A DNA stretch of 64,000 nucleotides from positions 124,001-188,000 of the forward strand of contig JASCOF010000006.1 in assembly GCA_029960065.1 (NCBI GenBank), in the 5' to 3' direction. The notes under the pieces are model-generated. The model ran no database searches. It was given only the letters and a program-made list of their open reading frames with translations, and was not told the origin of the DNA. The stretch's first letter is position 1, and the number at the start of each line of letters is the position of its first letter. Of the stretch, positions 52,818 through 61,910 are shown piece by piece. The DNA is from Flavobacteriaceae bacterium PS02336. Its GTDB lineage: Bacteria > Bacteroidota > Bacteroidia > Flavobacteriales > Flavobacteriaceae. The position numbers and the translations under genes are program-made.

Positions 52818-54170
52818 TTAAATTTTCAAACTATTAAATAAGTCAATTAGTTTATCGTCAGATGGTTTAGGCGCATTGGCATTTACAATATTACCGGCAG
52901 GATCTAGGAGAATAAAAGTTGGGACAGAAAATACGCCATACGCTTTAAGAAATTGTGATTCCCATTCGTTTTCTGCTAATAATTGAATACCTCCTAATTG
53001 TTTTTCGGTTACAAATTTGCTCCATTTCTCTTGATCTTTTTGTGCATCTATTGAAATACTTACAAATTCGATGTTCTTTCCTTTGTACTGTTCTTCTATT
53101 TTTTGAAGAAACGGAATTTCCTCACGACAAGGCCCGCACCATGTTGCCCAAAGATCGATATATACATATTTCCCTTTTAGACTCTCTAAGGTTGTTTTTC
53201 CTCCTTTTTGGTTTTCATAATCAAATTTAGGAGAAGGACTTCCAGGTTTTAAGGCATCGGCTACCAAAAATTGTGTAGTGAGTTTTTCTTTTAATTTGGG
53301 GTCGGTTACAATGGATAAAAATTCTTGGTATAATATCTCATAGTTTGAGTTTCTAATATTAACATCTGTGACTGAATATCTAATTAATTGATTTTTAATA
53401 CTTGGACTTTTAAGAGCCTTGATTTCAGGTATAGCATTCTTTGCACTAATGAAATACTCGGTACTGTCTACTTTAATATTTTGGTAGAATTTAGTTATTA
53501 CCAATTCTTGATAATCAGTTGAAAACAAGAAATCAGAATTGTTGTCTAAATCCATTGTTTCATCAAATTTAGGATAAGTTTCAGAGACTTGGAATCCAGA
53601 TACTTTTCCATAATACCAATGATCATTTTTATAAGAAAGCAAACGCTTTTGTTCAAGAAAATTAATGTTTCTGGCTTCTTTTTCTTTGAAATTTTTATCC
53701 GTAAATTTTGTTTTGTTGTAGAGAGCTAAAATGGAACTTTTTATTTCGCCGAGTTTTTTTAGAAATTGATTTTCATCAAGTGTATAAAGATCAGTTTCTG
53801 GAATTCCGGCAAGGATAAGTTGTTTTTTGGCGAGATATTGATTTTCTACACTTCCTTTTCCTGAATATTTTAAGGAAGTTGCAAGACTGTTGTCATTGAA
53901 ATTTATTGCCAATACTGAAGTTTTGGTTAAATAAACTGGTACACTGTTTTTTCCAGTTTCAAGAATATAAATACCGTCATTTTCAATCTGTAATTTTTCT
54001 GAAAAACTTCCATCTGGTTTAAGCTCTATTTCGGTGTCCAATAAATCTCCTTTAATTCGGATTTTAAGGTTCTCAGTATCTGTTATTTTTCCTGAAAAAG
54101 TGATAGTCTCTGCTGAAACGGTAAGAGATGAAAAAAATACAAGTAAAAGTAGATAGAAAGTTTTTCTCAT
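52818..54170 (-). CDS. TlpA-like thioredoxin family protein
   Basis: The 450-residue exported protein has a signal peptide (MRKTFYLLLLVFFSSLTVSA), an N-terminal DUF4369-like beta domain (about 22-115), a helical middle, and a C-terminal TlpA/AhpC-like thioredoxin fold with active-site WCGPC (WATWCGPCREEIPFLQ, about 341) and cis-Pro FSVPTFIL (about 422). It should reduce or exchange disulfides in the periplasm. The domain order is common in Bacteroidota. It is convergent with the island end and appears to be core genome. Confidence 0.93.
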   Translation of the reverse strand: MRKTFYLLLLVFFSSLTVSAETITFSGKITDTENLKIRIKGDLLDTEIELKPDGSFSEKLQIENDGIYILETGKNSVPVYLTKTSVLAINFNDNSLATSLKYSGKGSVENQYLAKKQLILAGIPETDLYTLDENQFLKKLGEIKSSILALYNKTKFTDKNFKEKEARNINFLEQKRLLSYKNDHWYYGKVSGFQVSETYPKFDETMDLDNNSDFLFSTDYQELVITKFYQNIKVDSTEYFISAKNAIPEIKALKSPSIKNQLIRYSVTDVNIRNSNYEILYQEFLSIVTDPKLKEKLTTQFLVADALKPGSPSPKFDYENQKGGKTTLESLKGKYVYIDLWATWCGPCREEIPFLQKIEEQYKGKNIEFVSISIDAQKDQEKWSKFVTEKQLGGIQLLAENEWESQFLKAYGVFSVPTFILLDPAGNIVNANAPKPSDDKLIDLFNSLKI

Positions 54171-54488
54171 TTTGTGGTTTTTAGAATGAAATTTAAAACT
54201 AGGGTTAATTTATAAAAAAAATCTGTAATACGATATTCTCTTTTTAATGCAGAATTGTTATAAAAAGATGGAAATTAACTTTATATCTCTTTTGTTTGAA
54301 GAAGTTTTTTTTAAAAGTCCACTTAAAAACCATTTGGTAACCAAAGTAAGAGTTTCTGAGAAATCTGAAGCTTTTTTTGTTTTTACGTCTCTGATTCTCT
54401 TTGTGGGCATAGATTGTAAATTGAGCTATCAATATATTGGAGCGATCGGTTTTTGATTTATTTACTAAATAAATCGGCTACTTTTTGA
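54171..54488. other. Intergenic region without a supported gene
   Basis: This 318-bp stretch is AT-rich. It contains a weak hairpin near 54346-54380 (AGAGTTTC / GAAGCTTT with T-run), resembling those at 52757 and 55814, so it may be a terminator copy. Open frames on both strands look like shadows. Confidence 0.5.
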
Positions 54489-54968
54489 TCAAGCTTGATT
54501 TTTAGAAGTATATATTTTATCAACAGCTAAAAAGGAAAATATAAGTCCTGTCAGTAAAATTAAAGATCGCACCCAATTCATGGCACTCCATTCTGATGAT
54601 AATCTTTTTAATACTTCTACGTCGGGAATTGGGTCTCCAAACATCGCATCGGTTCTTGGGTGGAAATAGCTAAATGCTAATACATCGCATGTTATATAGC
54701 ATAGTAACGCAATTCCAAGCAGCAGTCTTACTCTTCTCTGACTTTTCCAAAATATAATCAAGGATAATAACGTCAAAAATTGAGATGCCGGCGAGAAAAT
54801 TTTAAAGAAGTCCCCAGGATTGACAAATTTGAAATATTCTTTTCCAGCAATTACAGAATTAGGGATATTACTATCAGTTGCAACTGCAATAACAATCGAA
54901 TTAAAAACATTTGCAAATAAAACGCCACTCGCAACAGCAACTGACATAAGGAGAATTATCTTTTTCAT
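54489..54968 (-). CDS. DUF1772-like membrane protein
   Basis: The 159-residue protein has four hydrophobic segments (about 3-27, 62-76, 82-102, 132-149) and the layout of DUF1772 (anthrone oxygenase-like) proteins: FNSIVIAVATDSNIPNSVIA near the start and SSEWSAMNWVRSLILLTGL near the end, where the W-x-x-N-W-x-R motif is typical. The biological role in Bacteroidota is unknown. A perfect TGTGTG / CACACA dyad at 55044-55061 lies upstream and may be an operator. Confidence 0.65.
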   Translation of the reverse strand: MKKIILLMSVAVASGVLFANVFNSIVIAVATDSNIPNSVIAGKEYFKFVNPGDFFKIFSPASQFLTLLSLIIFWKSQRRVRLLLGIALLCYITCDVLAFSYFHPRTDAMFGDPIPDVEVLKRLSSEWSAMNWVRSLILLTGLIFSFLAVDKIYTSKNQA

Positions 54969-55043
54969 TTTTTAGTCTTTTTAAATTCTTTGTTTTACGA
55001 GTTAACAGTTCGGAAACTTAATAAACTAGCCCATAACTAATTA

Positions 55044-55061
55044 TGTGTGACAAACCACACA
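55044..55061. promoter_or_regulatory. TGTGTG/CACACA dyad in the divergent gap
   Basis: A perfect dyad with a 6-nt spacer lies in the 376-bp gap between the DUF1772 and XRE genes. A second odd palindrome, CGAACAT-G-ATGTTCG, lies at 55186-55200. Both are operator-like; neither is proven. Confidence 0.35.
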
Positions 55062-55274
55062 AAGCTATCCAAATTATGGAAGATATATGTGATAAACATT
55101 AAATTTAATAAATTCTTTTCTATACTGATTAAAGCCTCCCACTTATGCCACAATTTTTATTTTCTATACCCGAACTTCTGTTTCACGAACATGATGTTCG
55201 CTCTACTACTGGGTTAATCCATCCCAAAAGTGGATATAATATCTGATAAAAAGAATATTTACGGGATATTTTTT

Positions 55275-55282
55275 TATCTTTG
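55275..55282 (+). promoter_or_regulatory. -7 box (TATCTTTG) of the XRE gene at 55345
   Basis: The box matches TAnnTTTG and gives a 5' leader of about 55 nt, unlike its paralogue at 27731 where the box touches the start. Confidence 0.5.
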
Positions 55283-55344
55283 AAATTCAGTCTTTTTAAT
55301 GTGAATGGCTTTATCTTTAAGCCTCAGAAAACTAAACCTCATTT

Positions 55345-55755
55345 ATGGAACAGAAAATACATCAGGGAAGAAACGTAAAACGTTTTAGAGAAATGCTTGG
55401 CATCAAACAGGAAGCATTGGCTTTTGATTTGGGGGAAGACTGGAATCAAAAGAAGATTTCTATGCTGGAGCAAAAAGATGTTATTGAAGATAATCTGCTT
55501 AAACAAATTTCTAATTCATTGAGAATTCCTGTTGAAGCTTTTCAGAATTTTGATGAGGAACAGGCGATTAATATTATTTCGAATACATTTGATAATGGAG
55601 CTTATTTAAATGCAGGACATAATCCAACATTTAATGTAAATCCAATAGAAAAATGGTTAGAAGCCTTAGAGGAAATTAAACGTTTAAATTCGGAACTTTT
55701 AAAAACCAAAGATGAACACATTAAGATTTTAGAGAAATTATTAAAGGATAAATAA
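55345..55755 (+). CDS. XRE-type helix-turn-helix regulator, paralogue of 27731
   Basis: The 136-residue protein has HTH (GRNVKRFREMLGIKQEALAF, DLGEDWNQKKISMLEQ), an Asn/Gly-rich middle (NTFDNGAYLNAGHNPTFNVN) and a C-terminal coiled-coil ending HIKILEKLLKDK. The same plan and tail occur in the island copy at 27731. Such regulators are abundant in Flavobacteria. Targets are unknown. A promoter box stands 62 bp upstream and a strong terminator 59 bp downstream, so it is monocistronic. Confidence 0.88.
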   Translation: MEQKIHQGRNVKRFREMLGIKQEALAFDLGEDWNQKKISMLEQKDVIEDNLLKQISNSLRIPVEAFQNFDEEQAINIISNTFDNGAYLNAGHNPTFNVNPIEKWLEALEEIKRLNSELLKTKDEHIKILEKLLKDK

Positions 55756-55813
55756 ACTTATAAAAAAGATATTAATTCAAGTAAAATTTGAATTGAGTAT
55801 TAAACTAAAAAGT

Positions 55814-55845
55814 AAAGCTTCAGATTTCTCTGAAGCTTTTTTATT
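55814..55845 (+). terminator. Hairpin terminator of the XRE gene
   Basis: An AAAGCTTCAGA / TCTGAAGCTTT perfect stem with loop TTTC is followed by T-rich sequence. Confidence 0.85.
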
Positions 55846-55941
55846 TTTAAAAAATTTATTTGATACTATATTGCAGATCTTTTTTTCGTTATGTTCATGC
55901 CAGCGCGGGATTAAAAGTAGTTATTATCTCTATGTTACTTT

Positions 55942-56427
55942 TTAATAGTCAAAAGCATCTTCATATTGGTAACTAATAACTCCGTCTGTTATAATTACTT
56001 CCTGCTTGCCATCATTTAGTTTTCCTGAGAATGTTGCCAAGAAACAGGATTTTCTATTTATTTTAACGTTGCATTGAAATTCGCCCTCAGTAAAATCTCC
56101 ATCAAACGATGCATTGTTAATATATTGATGGTAAAAAAAGTTTTTGATTACATTTTGCCCGGTTTTTTTATACGGTAAAATAATTGCAATTCCTTGTTCT
56201 CTAAAAGGATCATTACTTCTTCTGTCACCGTTTAAGTGTAACACATAACCTTCTGAAGTCAGATCGATTCCATAACCGAGCGCTTGGAAAGTTTGGGTTT
56301 CACCATTTACCACCATTGTTATTTTTGTTGGCTGGCAATCGAGAATAACCTCTTTATTGTCATCGTCCTTATTACAGGAAAATGAAACAATAACGAAAAA
56401 CAGGCAGAATAAGTTTTTAATTTTCAT
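55942..56427 (-). CDS. Putative lipoprotein of unknown function
   Basis: The 161-residue protein has a lipoprotein signal (MKIKNLFCLFFVIVSFSCNK, lipobox Cys18) and an acidic DDDNKEV linker. The mature part is beta-rich, with ITMVVNGETQTFQALGYGID and a repeated GD.TEGEFQCNVKINRKSCFL core. It resembles small DUF-type calycin or Ig-like lipoproteins. It lies 46 bp downstream of the M13 peptidase on the same strand and may be co-transcribed with it. Confidence 0.75.
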   Translation of the reverse strand: MKIKNLFCLFFVIVSFSCNKDDDNKEVILDCQPTKITMVVNGETQTFQALGYGIDLTSEGYVLHLNGDRRSNDPFREQGIAIILPYKKTGQNVIKNFFYHQYINNASFDGDFTEGEFQCNVKINRKSCFLATFSGKLNDGKQEVIITDGVISYQYEDAFDY

Positions 56428-56472
56428 TTTTCATTATATGATTATTGTATTCATTTTTGTACAAGCGGAAAG

Positions 56473-58485
56473 CTACCAAATTGTTATTCTGTCTTTCTCT
56501 GGCAAAAACATTTTATCTCCTGCTTTTACATTAAATGCTTCGTAAAAAGGTGTCGTATTCATTAGCGGTCCATTAACACGCCAATTAGGCGGTGAATGCG
56601 GGTTATTGTTAATCCACAAACGCAGGAATTCGTCTTTCATTTTTACTCTCCATATTTTGGCTATAGAAATAAAGAAGCGCTGGTCTGGAGTAAAACCGTC
56701 GATTTTTTCGTTTCCTTTTCCTTGCTGTGTCATTTTAAAAGCATCGTAGGCAACAGCTATTCCAGCAATATCTGCCGTATTTTCGCCAACTGTCATTGCG
56801 CCATTAATGTGTAAATCTCCTAAAACAGTATAGGTATTGTACAAATTAATAACCTGCTGTATTCTTGACTTAAACTGTGCATAATCTTCTTTTGTCCACC
56901 AGTCTTTTAGGTTACCTTCCTTGTCATATTGAGCACCTTGGTCATCAAATGTATGGGTTATTTCGTGACCTATAACCATTCCGATTCCTCCATAGTTCAG
57001 CGCATCATCTGCATTATTATCAAAATATGGAGCTTGTAAAATACCTGCAGGGAAAACAATTTCATTTGCCGTAGGGTTATTATATGCTGTAACTGTTGGA
57101 GGTGTCGTATACCATTCTGATTTATCAACTGGTTTTCCTAATTTTCCCAATTGAAATTGATATGCATCTGCAGATGCCGAAACCATATTCTCAAAATAAG
57201 TATTTCTAGCTATTTGTAAATTGCTATAATCCCTCCATTTATCTGGATATCCTATTTTTTTGGTAATGGCAAATAATTTTTCTTTGGCTTTTTGCTTTGT
57301 GATCGGACTCATCCAATTCAATTTATCAATTCTTTTGGCATATGCTTTCTGCAAATTATTTACCAAGATCAACATACGTTTCTTGGCATCTTCTGAAAAA
57401 TATTTCTTCACATACAATTCGCCCAATGCTTCTCCTAAATAACTATCAACGACATTTGCCATTTTTTCGCCACGAGATTTTTGTACAGCCTGACCAGAAA
57501 GCACTTTAGTATATTCAAATGAAGCATCTACAAAAGGTTTGCTTAAATCATCTGCATATCTTTCTAAAGAATTTGCTTTCAGGTAAATTTTCCAATTACT
57601 AATTGGGATGGTTTTTAAAAGTTTATTAAGTGCATCGTAATAAGCCGGCTGCGATACATTAATAGAATCGGTTTGAGCACCTAATTTTTTCAAAAAAGTA
57701 GTCCAGTCTATATTAGAATGTTTTTTTACAAGAGCCGTCACAGCTGTTTTATTATAATTTGCCTGCACATCACGAAGTTCCACTTTTGTTTTATGCGAAA
57801 CGGCGAGTTGTTTATCAATATCGTAAACCAAATCAGCATTCTTTTTAGCCTCATTGGCATTACTGCCTGTTTGCTGAAATAATGCTGTAAGATATTTTTT
57901 GTATGCTTTCTGTATGGCAACAGTTGATGAATCTGATTTGAAATAATAGTCTCTGTCAGGCAAACCGATACCGGTTTGATAAATCTCAGCAATATTCATG
58001 CTGCTGTTTTTTTGATCGGGTGATACTCCAAAAGCTATAATAGAAGAATTGCCTGCTTTTTCTTCATTAACTACAAAATGCATTAAAGATGGTAAATCGT
58101 TAATTGCTTCAATTTTAGCAAGCAAAGGTTTGATAGGTGTAAAACCGCGTTTCTCTATGGTTACGGTATCCATACCTGATGCATAAAAGTCTCCTACCTT
58201 TTGGGCGATGCTTCCTTTTGGATTGCTGCTTTTGGAAACACTGTCCAATATTCCCTGCAGTCGAATTCGCTGCGGAAAATTCATAAACATGTAGGCGCCA
58301 ACTCCAGCTTGAGATGCTGGTATTGATACAGAATCATACCATTTGCCATTTACATATCTAAAAAAGTCATCACCAGGCCGTAATGTGGAATCTATTCCAG
58401 TAATGGCAACATTTTTTTTCTCGTGCTGTTTTGAGCACGCTGTGAAAGCTAAGAATGCAATGAAAAGCAATAATGATTTTTTCAT
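56473..58485 (-). CDS. M13 family metallopeptidase (neprilysin/PepO-like)
   Basis: The 670-residue protein has a lipoprotein-like signal (MKKSLLLFIAFLAFTACSKQ), an N-terminal Peptidase_M13_N domain (about 40-430) and the catalytic domain with HExxH (GHEITHTFDDQG, about 498) and the third zinc ligand ENTADIAG (about 560). PepO-type enzymes cut peptides outside the cytoplasm. All active-site residues are intact and length is usual. The lipobox Cys17 points to membrane anchoring. Confidence 0.95.
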   Translation of the reverse strand: MKKSLLLFIAFLAFTACSKQHEKKNVAITGIDSTLRPGDDFFRYVNGKWYDSVSIPASQAGVGAYMFMNFPQRIRLQGILDSVSKSSNPKGSIAQKVGDFYASGMDTVTIEKRGFTPIKPLLAKIEAINDLPSLMHFVVNEEKAGNSSIIAFGVSPDQKNSSMNIAEIYQTGIGLPDRDYYFKSDSSTVAIQKAYKKYLTALFQQTGSNANEAKKNADLVYDIDKQLAVSHKTKVELRDVQANYNKTAVTALVKKHSNIDWTTFLKKLGAQTDSINVSQPAYYDALNKLLKTIPISNWKIYLKANSLERYADDLSKPFVDASFEYTKVLSGQAVQKSRGEKMANVVDSYLGEALGELYVKKYFSEDAKKRMLILVNNLQKAYAKRIDKLNWMSPITKQKAKEKLFAITKKIGYPDKWRDYSNLQIARNTYFENMVSASADAYQFQLGKLGKPVDKSEWYTTPPTVTAYNNPTANEIVFPAGILQAPYFDNNADDALNYGGIGMVIGHEITHTFDDQGAQYDKEGNLKDWWTKEDYAQFKSRIQQVINLYNTYTVLGDLHINGAMTVGENTADIAGIAVAYDAFKMTQQGKGNEKIDGFTPDQRFFISIAKIWRVKMKDEFLRLWINNNPHSPPNWRVNGPLMNTTPFYEAFNVKAGDKMFLPEKDRITIW

Positions 58486-58734
58486 AATCTAAATGGTTTC
58501 TATTAAAATGAACTGAAATGCGTTTGAAAACAGCTCTTTTAAAATGGATATTTTTGGTACAGTTAATTTAGCAGAACAAGATAAGAATTCAGTTTTAATT
58601 TATAAAGTTTTTCTTAGGATTGCTGTAAATGTAAATCAGAAATTCAACCAATTATTTATTGTTTAAATCGCAAATCATTTAAAACCGCTTATCAGAAGCG
58701 GAAATAGAAAACATAGAAAAAATTAAGCTACATT

Positions 58735-59358
58735 CTACCTTTCAGATCTAATTTCCACAAAGTCTTCATATTTGGTACAATACTCTAATCCTAAAACTAA
58801 TAGTATTGCGGATATATTATAGACTTTCTGCATTATGACTGCCAAATCCAAATAACCAAACCCAAAGAGTGAAAAGAAACAATAAAAAGTCAATAAGCAA
58901 ATAATACAGCCAAATTTAAGTAAATGCAGTTTTGATCTAAGAATAAATATAGTGATCGTAAACAAGCCAAACAAGGTTAAAACAATCGATATTGTTCCCA
59001 GATCATGCAGAGGCGTTGCAATTAAAAAAATAAACAAGATGTTGGCAAGTCCAATAAATTTTAAGATTTTAGCCCATTGTTTTGAAGGGATTTTTTTTGA
59101 CATATTGATAAAAAAAATACCATAACCGACGGAGTGAAATGCCATTCCGATAACTGCCCAAATCCTCCCGGGATTGTCTGAACCATTTATCGCTTTTGCT
59201 GCAAATAAATTGCTTATAAAATTTTTTGACCAGTCAAACCCTATAGAATTTTTATCAAGTAATGAACCACCTGGATAAAGGAAGGCTGCAATTATTATCA
59301 AAATCACAGAAATGAGCAAACATACCAAAACCAAATATTTCTTAATCGTTTGTTTCAT
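58735..59358 (-). CDS. DUF998-like multi-pass membrane protein
   Basis: The 207-residue protein has six hydrophobic segments (about 8-28, 68-84, 96-112, 118-138, 145-165, 172-192). After the first helix comes YPGGSLLDKNSIGFDWSKNF, followed by ISNLFA, which matches the extracellular loop of DUF998/Frag1-like proteins. Function is unknown. The gene is single. Its neighbours to the right are small paralogous membrane proteins. Confidence 0.7.
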   Translation of the reverse strand: MKQTIKKYLVLVCLLISVILIIIAAFLYPGGSLLDKNSIGFDWSKNFISNLFAAKAINGSDNPGRIWAVIGMAFHSVGYGIFFINMSKKIPSKQWAKILKFIGLANILFIFLIATPLHDLGTISIVLTLFGLFTITIFILRSKLHLLKFGCIICLLTFYCFFSLFGFGYLDLAVIMQKVYNISAILLVLGLEYCTKYEDFVEIRSER

Positions 59359-59399
59359 CGCTAAAATTTCTATGTGTTAGTAATTGAGCTAAAAAATAA

Positions 59400-59606
59400 T
59401 CAAATAGCCTTAAAAAAATATACTATTGAAGCTATAGCAAAACCAATTATAATTAACCAATCTTGAAATTTTTTAAGATTAGTATCTTGTTTGTAAAAAG
59501 CTTCTTTTTTTTGTTCTCTAACATTTAGCCACCATTTATGAAGCAAATAATATGATAATGCTCCTAATCCAAACAAAAAGCTAAATAATAAAAATTTATA
59601 ATTCAT
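59400..59606 (-). CDS. Small two-helix membrane protein, copy A
   Basis: The 68-residue protein has two transmembrane helices (about 4-22 and 49-66) around a basic loop (KWWLNVREQKKEAFYKQ). It starts MNYKFLLFSFLFGLGALSYY and ends IASIVYFFKAI, nearly the same frame as the protein at 59826. A third broken copy-like frame lies between. Tandem small membrane proteins next to a polymorphic-toxin locus could be immunity proteins; this is inference. Confidence 0.65.
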   Translation of the reverse strand: MNYKFLLFSFLFGLGALSYYLLHKWWLNVREQKKEAFYKQDTNLKKFQDWLIIIGFAIASIVYFFKAI

Positions 59607-59621
59607 AATTTTATATTTTTT

Positions 59622-59810
59622 TTATTTCAAAAACATATATAATCTAACTCCAAACAGTAAAATACCAATTAGTATAAACACTAGCCAATACTTATTGTAT
59701 TTTAAAAATAATCAAAACTGTTTTTCATTACTTGAAAATTTCATTATTAAACCAATGAAAACAAATATAGCAGGTGCTAAGAGCCACCCAAATTTTTCAT
59801 ACAACATCAT
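59622..59810 (-). pseudogene. Small two-helix membrane protein gene with in-frame TGA
   Basis: From ATG 59810 the frame reads MMLYEKFGWLLAPAIFVFIG, then LIMKFSSNEKQF, then TGA at 59714. It continues in the same frame with LFLKYNKYWLVFILIGILLF and ends at 59622. Together the two halves make a 62-residue two-helix protein of the same size as its neighbours. Either the gene is broken by one stop, or the first half is expressed as a 32-residue single-helix peptide. Confidence 0.45.
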
Positions 59811-59825
59811 AAAATTCTCTTGAAA

Positions 59826-60041
59826 CTATCCTATTGATTTAAAAAAATATATAATTGAAGCTAATACAAGACAAAAAACAATAGCCCAACTATTAAAATT
59901 TTGTAGGTTAGTTTGAGGTTTTGAGTATATATCTGGGTTTCTATTTCCATCTCGGCCTTTTAAAGACCATTTATTAAAATTGTGATATAAAAATGCTCCT
60001 ATAAGGAATAACACACTATACAATAAAAATTTATAATTCAT
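59826..60041 (-). CDS. Small two-helix membrane protein, copy B
   Basis: The 71-residue protein starts MNYKFLLYSVLFLIGAFLYH and ends ASIIYFFKSIG, with two transmembrane helices and a central polar loop (KGRDGNRNPDIYSKPQTN). It is a clear paralogue of the gene at 59400. The shared ends with a different loop fit diversifying immunity or toxin-linked proteins. No family is recognised. Confidence 0.65.
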   Translation of the reverse strand: MNYKFLLYSVLFLIGAFLYHNFNKWSLKGRDGNRNPDIYSKPQTNLQNFNSWAIVFCLVLASIIYFFKSIG

Positions 60042-60101
60042 AATTTAAATAATTTATTAATTTTTAGTTGCTGATTCAACTTGCTTGTAATAATCTAAAC
60101 A

Positions 60102-60605
60102 TTACTTGTCCACACCATCATTTTTTTTAATTACTATTACTTTTTTTGTTACTCTAAATTCATTCGTAATAATTCTATCCATCCATTCTCCTTTCGAATT
60201 TTTACCTCCGTTTTCTATTATAACTTCATCCTTAACAATACCATCAATATAATAAGTACCAGTGTTATTAAATTCTCCATAAATTGGTATTACTCTATTA
60301 GAATCAGTATAAAAAGTATCACTAACTTTTTTTTTAAAATCTTTATTTGAATAATTTACATTATCTGTTTTTAAAAATGTATAAACAACTGTCCTCAAGG
60401 GATTCAATTGGTTCAAAACTTTTGTTATAGTATCTAAATCATTTTTATAATTTATTTTCCCATCATATCGTTTGTTTACATAAACTGTATCAGGAAAATC
60501 TAAACTTATCGAAAGATTTTTCTCTTTTGATTCTTTTATGTTTTTTGTTTCTTTTTTACAAGAGAGTGCTAGTACTAATACTATAAACATTGATATTTTT
60601 TTCAT
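60102..60605 (-). CDS. Putative lipoprotein, paralogue of the 60714 gene
   Basis: The 167-residue protein has a lipoprotein signal (MKKISMFIVLVLALSCKKET, lipobox Cys16). The mature part has FPDTVYVNKRYDGKINYKND, then a beta-rich domain ending YIDGIVKDEVIIENGGKNSK and a short tail. The paralogue at 60714 shares FPDTVIKNKEYSGFIIYTSL and YIEDEVYVDDKNPNGETRII. The two are tandem duplicates, 109 bp apart. Location behind an Rhs remnant suggests immunity genes of past toxin tips, but this is inferred. Confidence 0.7.
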   Translation of the reverse strand: MKKISMFIVLVLALSCKKETKNIKESKEKNLSISLDFPDTVYVNKRYDGKINYKNDLDTITKVLNQLNPLRTVVYTFLKTDNVNYSNKDFKKKVSDTFYTDSNRVIPIYGEFNNTGTYYIDGIVKDEVIIENGGKNSKGEWMDRIITNEFRVTKKVIVIKKNDGVDK

Positions 60606-60713
60606 TTTAGATTTATTTAATCATTATAATTATTCAAGCAAAACCTTTCTCTTTTGTTCTTGGGTCCGATTAATTGTCTCTTTTTAATCATCAATAAATC
60701 TTGGATACAACAC

Positions 60714-61220
60714 CTATTTTTCTTTTACAAATACAGGTTTAAATAAAGGACTCACTTTATTTATTATTCGCGTTTCTCCATTAGGATTTTTATCATCAAC
60801 ATATACTTCGTCTTCAATATATCCATTTAAAAAATTATTACCATTTTCTTTGAAAACAACTCTGAAACGTAGCGTATCATCGAATTCTACAAAAGTATCG
60901 TGACCAATTTTATGCAATTCTTTGTATTTCAAATCTCTTTTATCAGACTTTAAATGTAAACTGATAAACCTTTTTTCACCAGTTATCAAATTCAGTGTAT
61001 CAAATAAAGAAGTATAGATTATAAATCCACTATACTCTTTATTTTTAATTACAGTATCGGGAAAGTGTGTTGCTAACGTACTAAAACGAATATCATTATT
61101 TATTTTCACTTTGTTCACATCTTTTTTACATGAAACAAAAAATAAAATAATAAGACATAAAAAATAATTATTCTTGATACCTTTTTTGAAGTTTCCTTTC
61201 TTCTTCAACTTTTCTTGCAC
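60714..61220 (-). CDS. Putative lipoprotein, paralogue of the 60102 gene
   Basis: The 168-residue frame opens at a GTG (61220). The paralogue starts with MKKIS and is shorter at the N-terminus, so the true start may lie later, for instance TTG at 61208. A lipobox is present (CLIILFFVSCKK). The mature part repeats the FPDTV...YSG...GYIEDEVYVDD pattern of the 60102 protein. The gene stands 85 bp downstream of the Rhs remnant on the same strand. Function unknown. Confidence 0.65.
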   Translation of the reverse strand: MQEKLKKKGNFKKGIKNNYFLCLIILFFVSCKKDVNKVKINNDIRFSTLATHFPDTVIKNKEYSGFIIYTSLFDTLNLITGEKRFISLHLKSDKRDLKYKELHKIGHDTFVEFDDTLRFRVVFKENGNNFLNGYIEDEVYVDDKNPNGETRIINKVSPLFKPVFVKEK

Positions 61221-61304
61221 AATTTTTAGCTTTTTGATTTAACAGTACTTTCGCACGATCTTTTTTTATTAATAACTGTGTCTTTTGGAACACTGCCTCT
61301 TTCC

Positions 61305-61386
61305 CTCAAACAAAACCTCCCCAAAAGCAATATACTCAAAGTGCTATCTTATGCTTCCGTTTCGAGTTGTAATATACGAAGTACTT
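61305..61386 (-). pseudogene. Displaced Rhs core fragment
   Basis: This 82-bp piece matches positions 63800-63881 inside the Rhs gene at 74 of 82 bases with no gap. Read on the minus strand it gives STSYITTRNGSIR, a stop, then HFEYIAFGEVLFE, so it is broken. It shows that an older Rhs copy or tip has been displaced and decayed. The rest of 61221-61910 holds only a terminator and no gene. Confidence 0.85.
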
Positions 61387-61480
61387 TTTAATTGTAGGTA
61401 TTTTCCTTTTTTTTATCTTCAATAACTTTGAAAACCATATCTTATATTTAGGCATTTTTGATTATTTCAAGTGTTACTAA

Positions 61481-61515
61481 AATAAAAAGATGAGCATACT
61501 GCTCATCTTTTTATT
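61481..61515. terminator. Strong bidirectional hairpin terminator
   Basis: A 15-bp perfect stem (AATAAAAAGATGAGC / GCTCATCTTTTTATT) has a 5-nt loop. It insulates the Rhs-lipoprotein unit from the older modules at its left. Confidence 0.85.
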
Positions 61516-61910
61516 ATTTCATCTTTTACTCCCTGCCTTCTGTCAAGTAACTTTAAAGTATTATCTTTTAAAATATCTATTTTATAATTCATCTTTTTTA
61601 TATTTTTCATTAACGTAATAATGCTGGAGGAATCGCTTTTTTATTAAGTCCCATGTTTAATTAAAAAAACCTTTTGTGCCTTATAAATTTTCAATACTAT
61701 TATCGATAATTTGTCCGTTAAAAATAATATTATTATCCGACAAGTTTATTTGTGACTGTTTCGTAGGATACAATAGAGAAAAGTGAAAACAAAAAAAGAC
61801 CACCAACATGTCGTCTCTTTTTTATTCAGCTTTAAATTTTATGTCACTTCTTTTTTAATTTATATAGCTATTTTGCAAAAAAAACTAATCTTGAACGTTA
61901 ACCTTTCATT

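Noticed and set aside
54247..54456. 69-codon plus-strand frame after the thioredoxin gene
   Set aside because: It includes a hairpin-like sequence and shows no conserved features; the antisense frame is equally long.
59622..59810. Selenocysteine or TGA recoding in the small membrane protein
   Set aside because: No SECIS-like structure and no Cys-aligned position in the paralogues; simple stop mutation is more likely.
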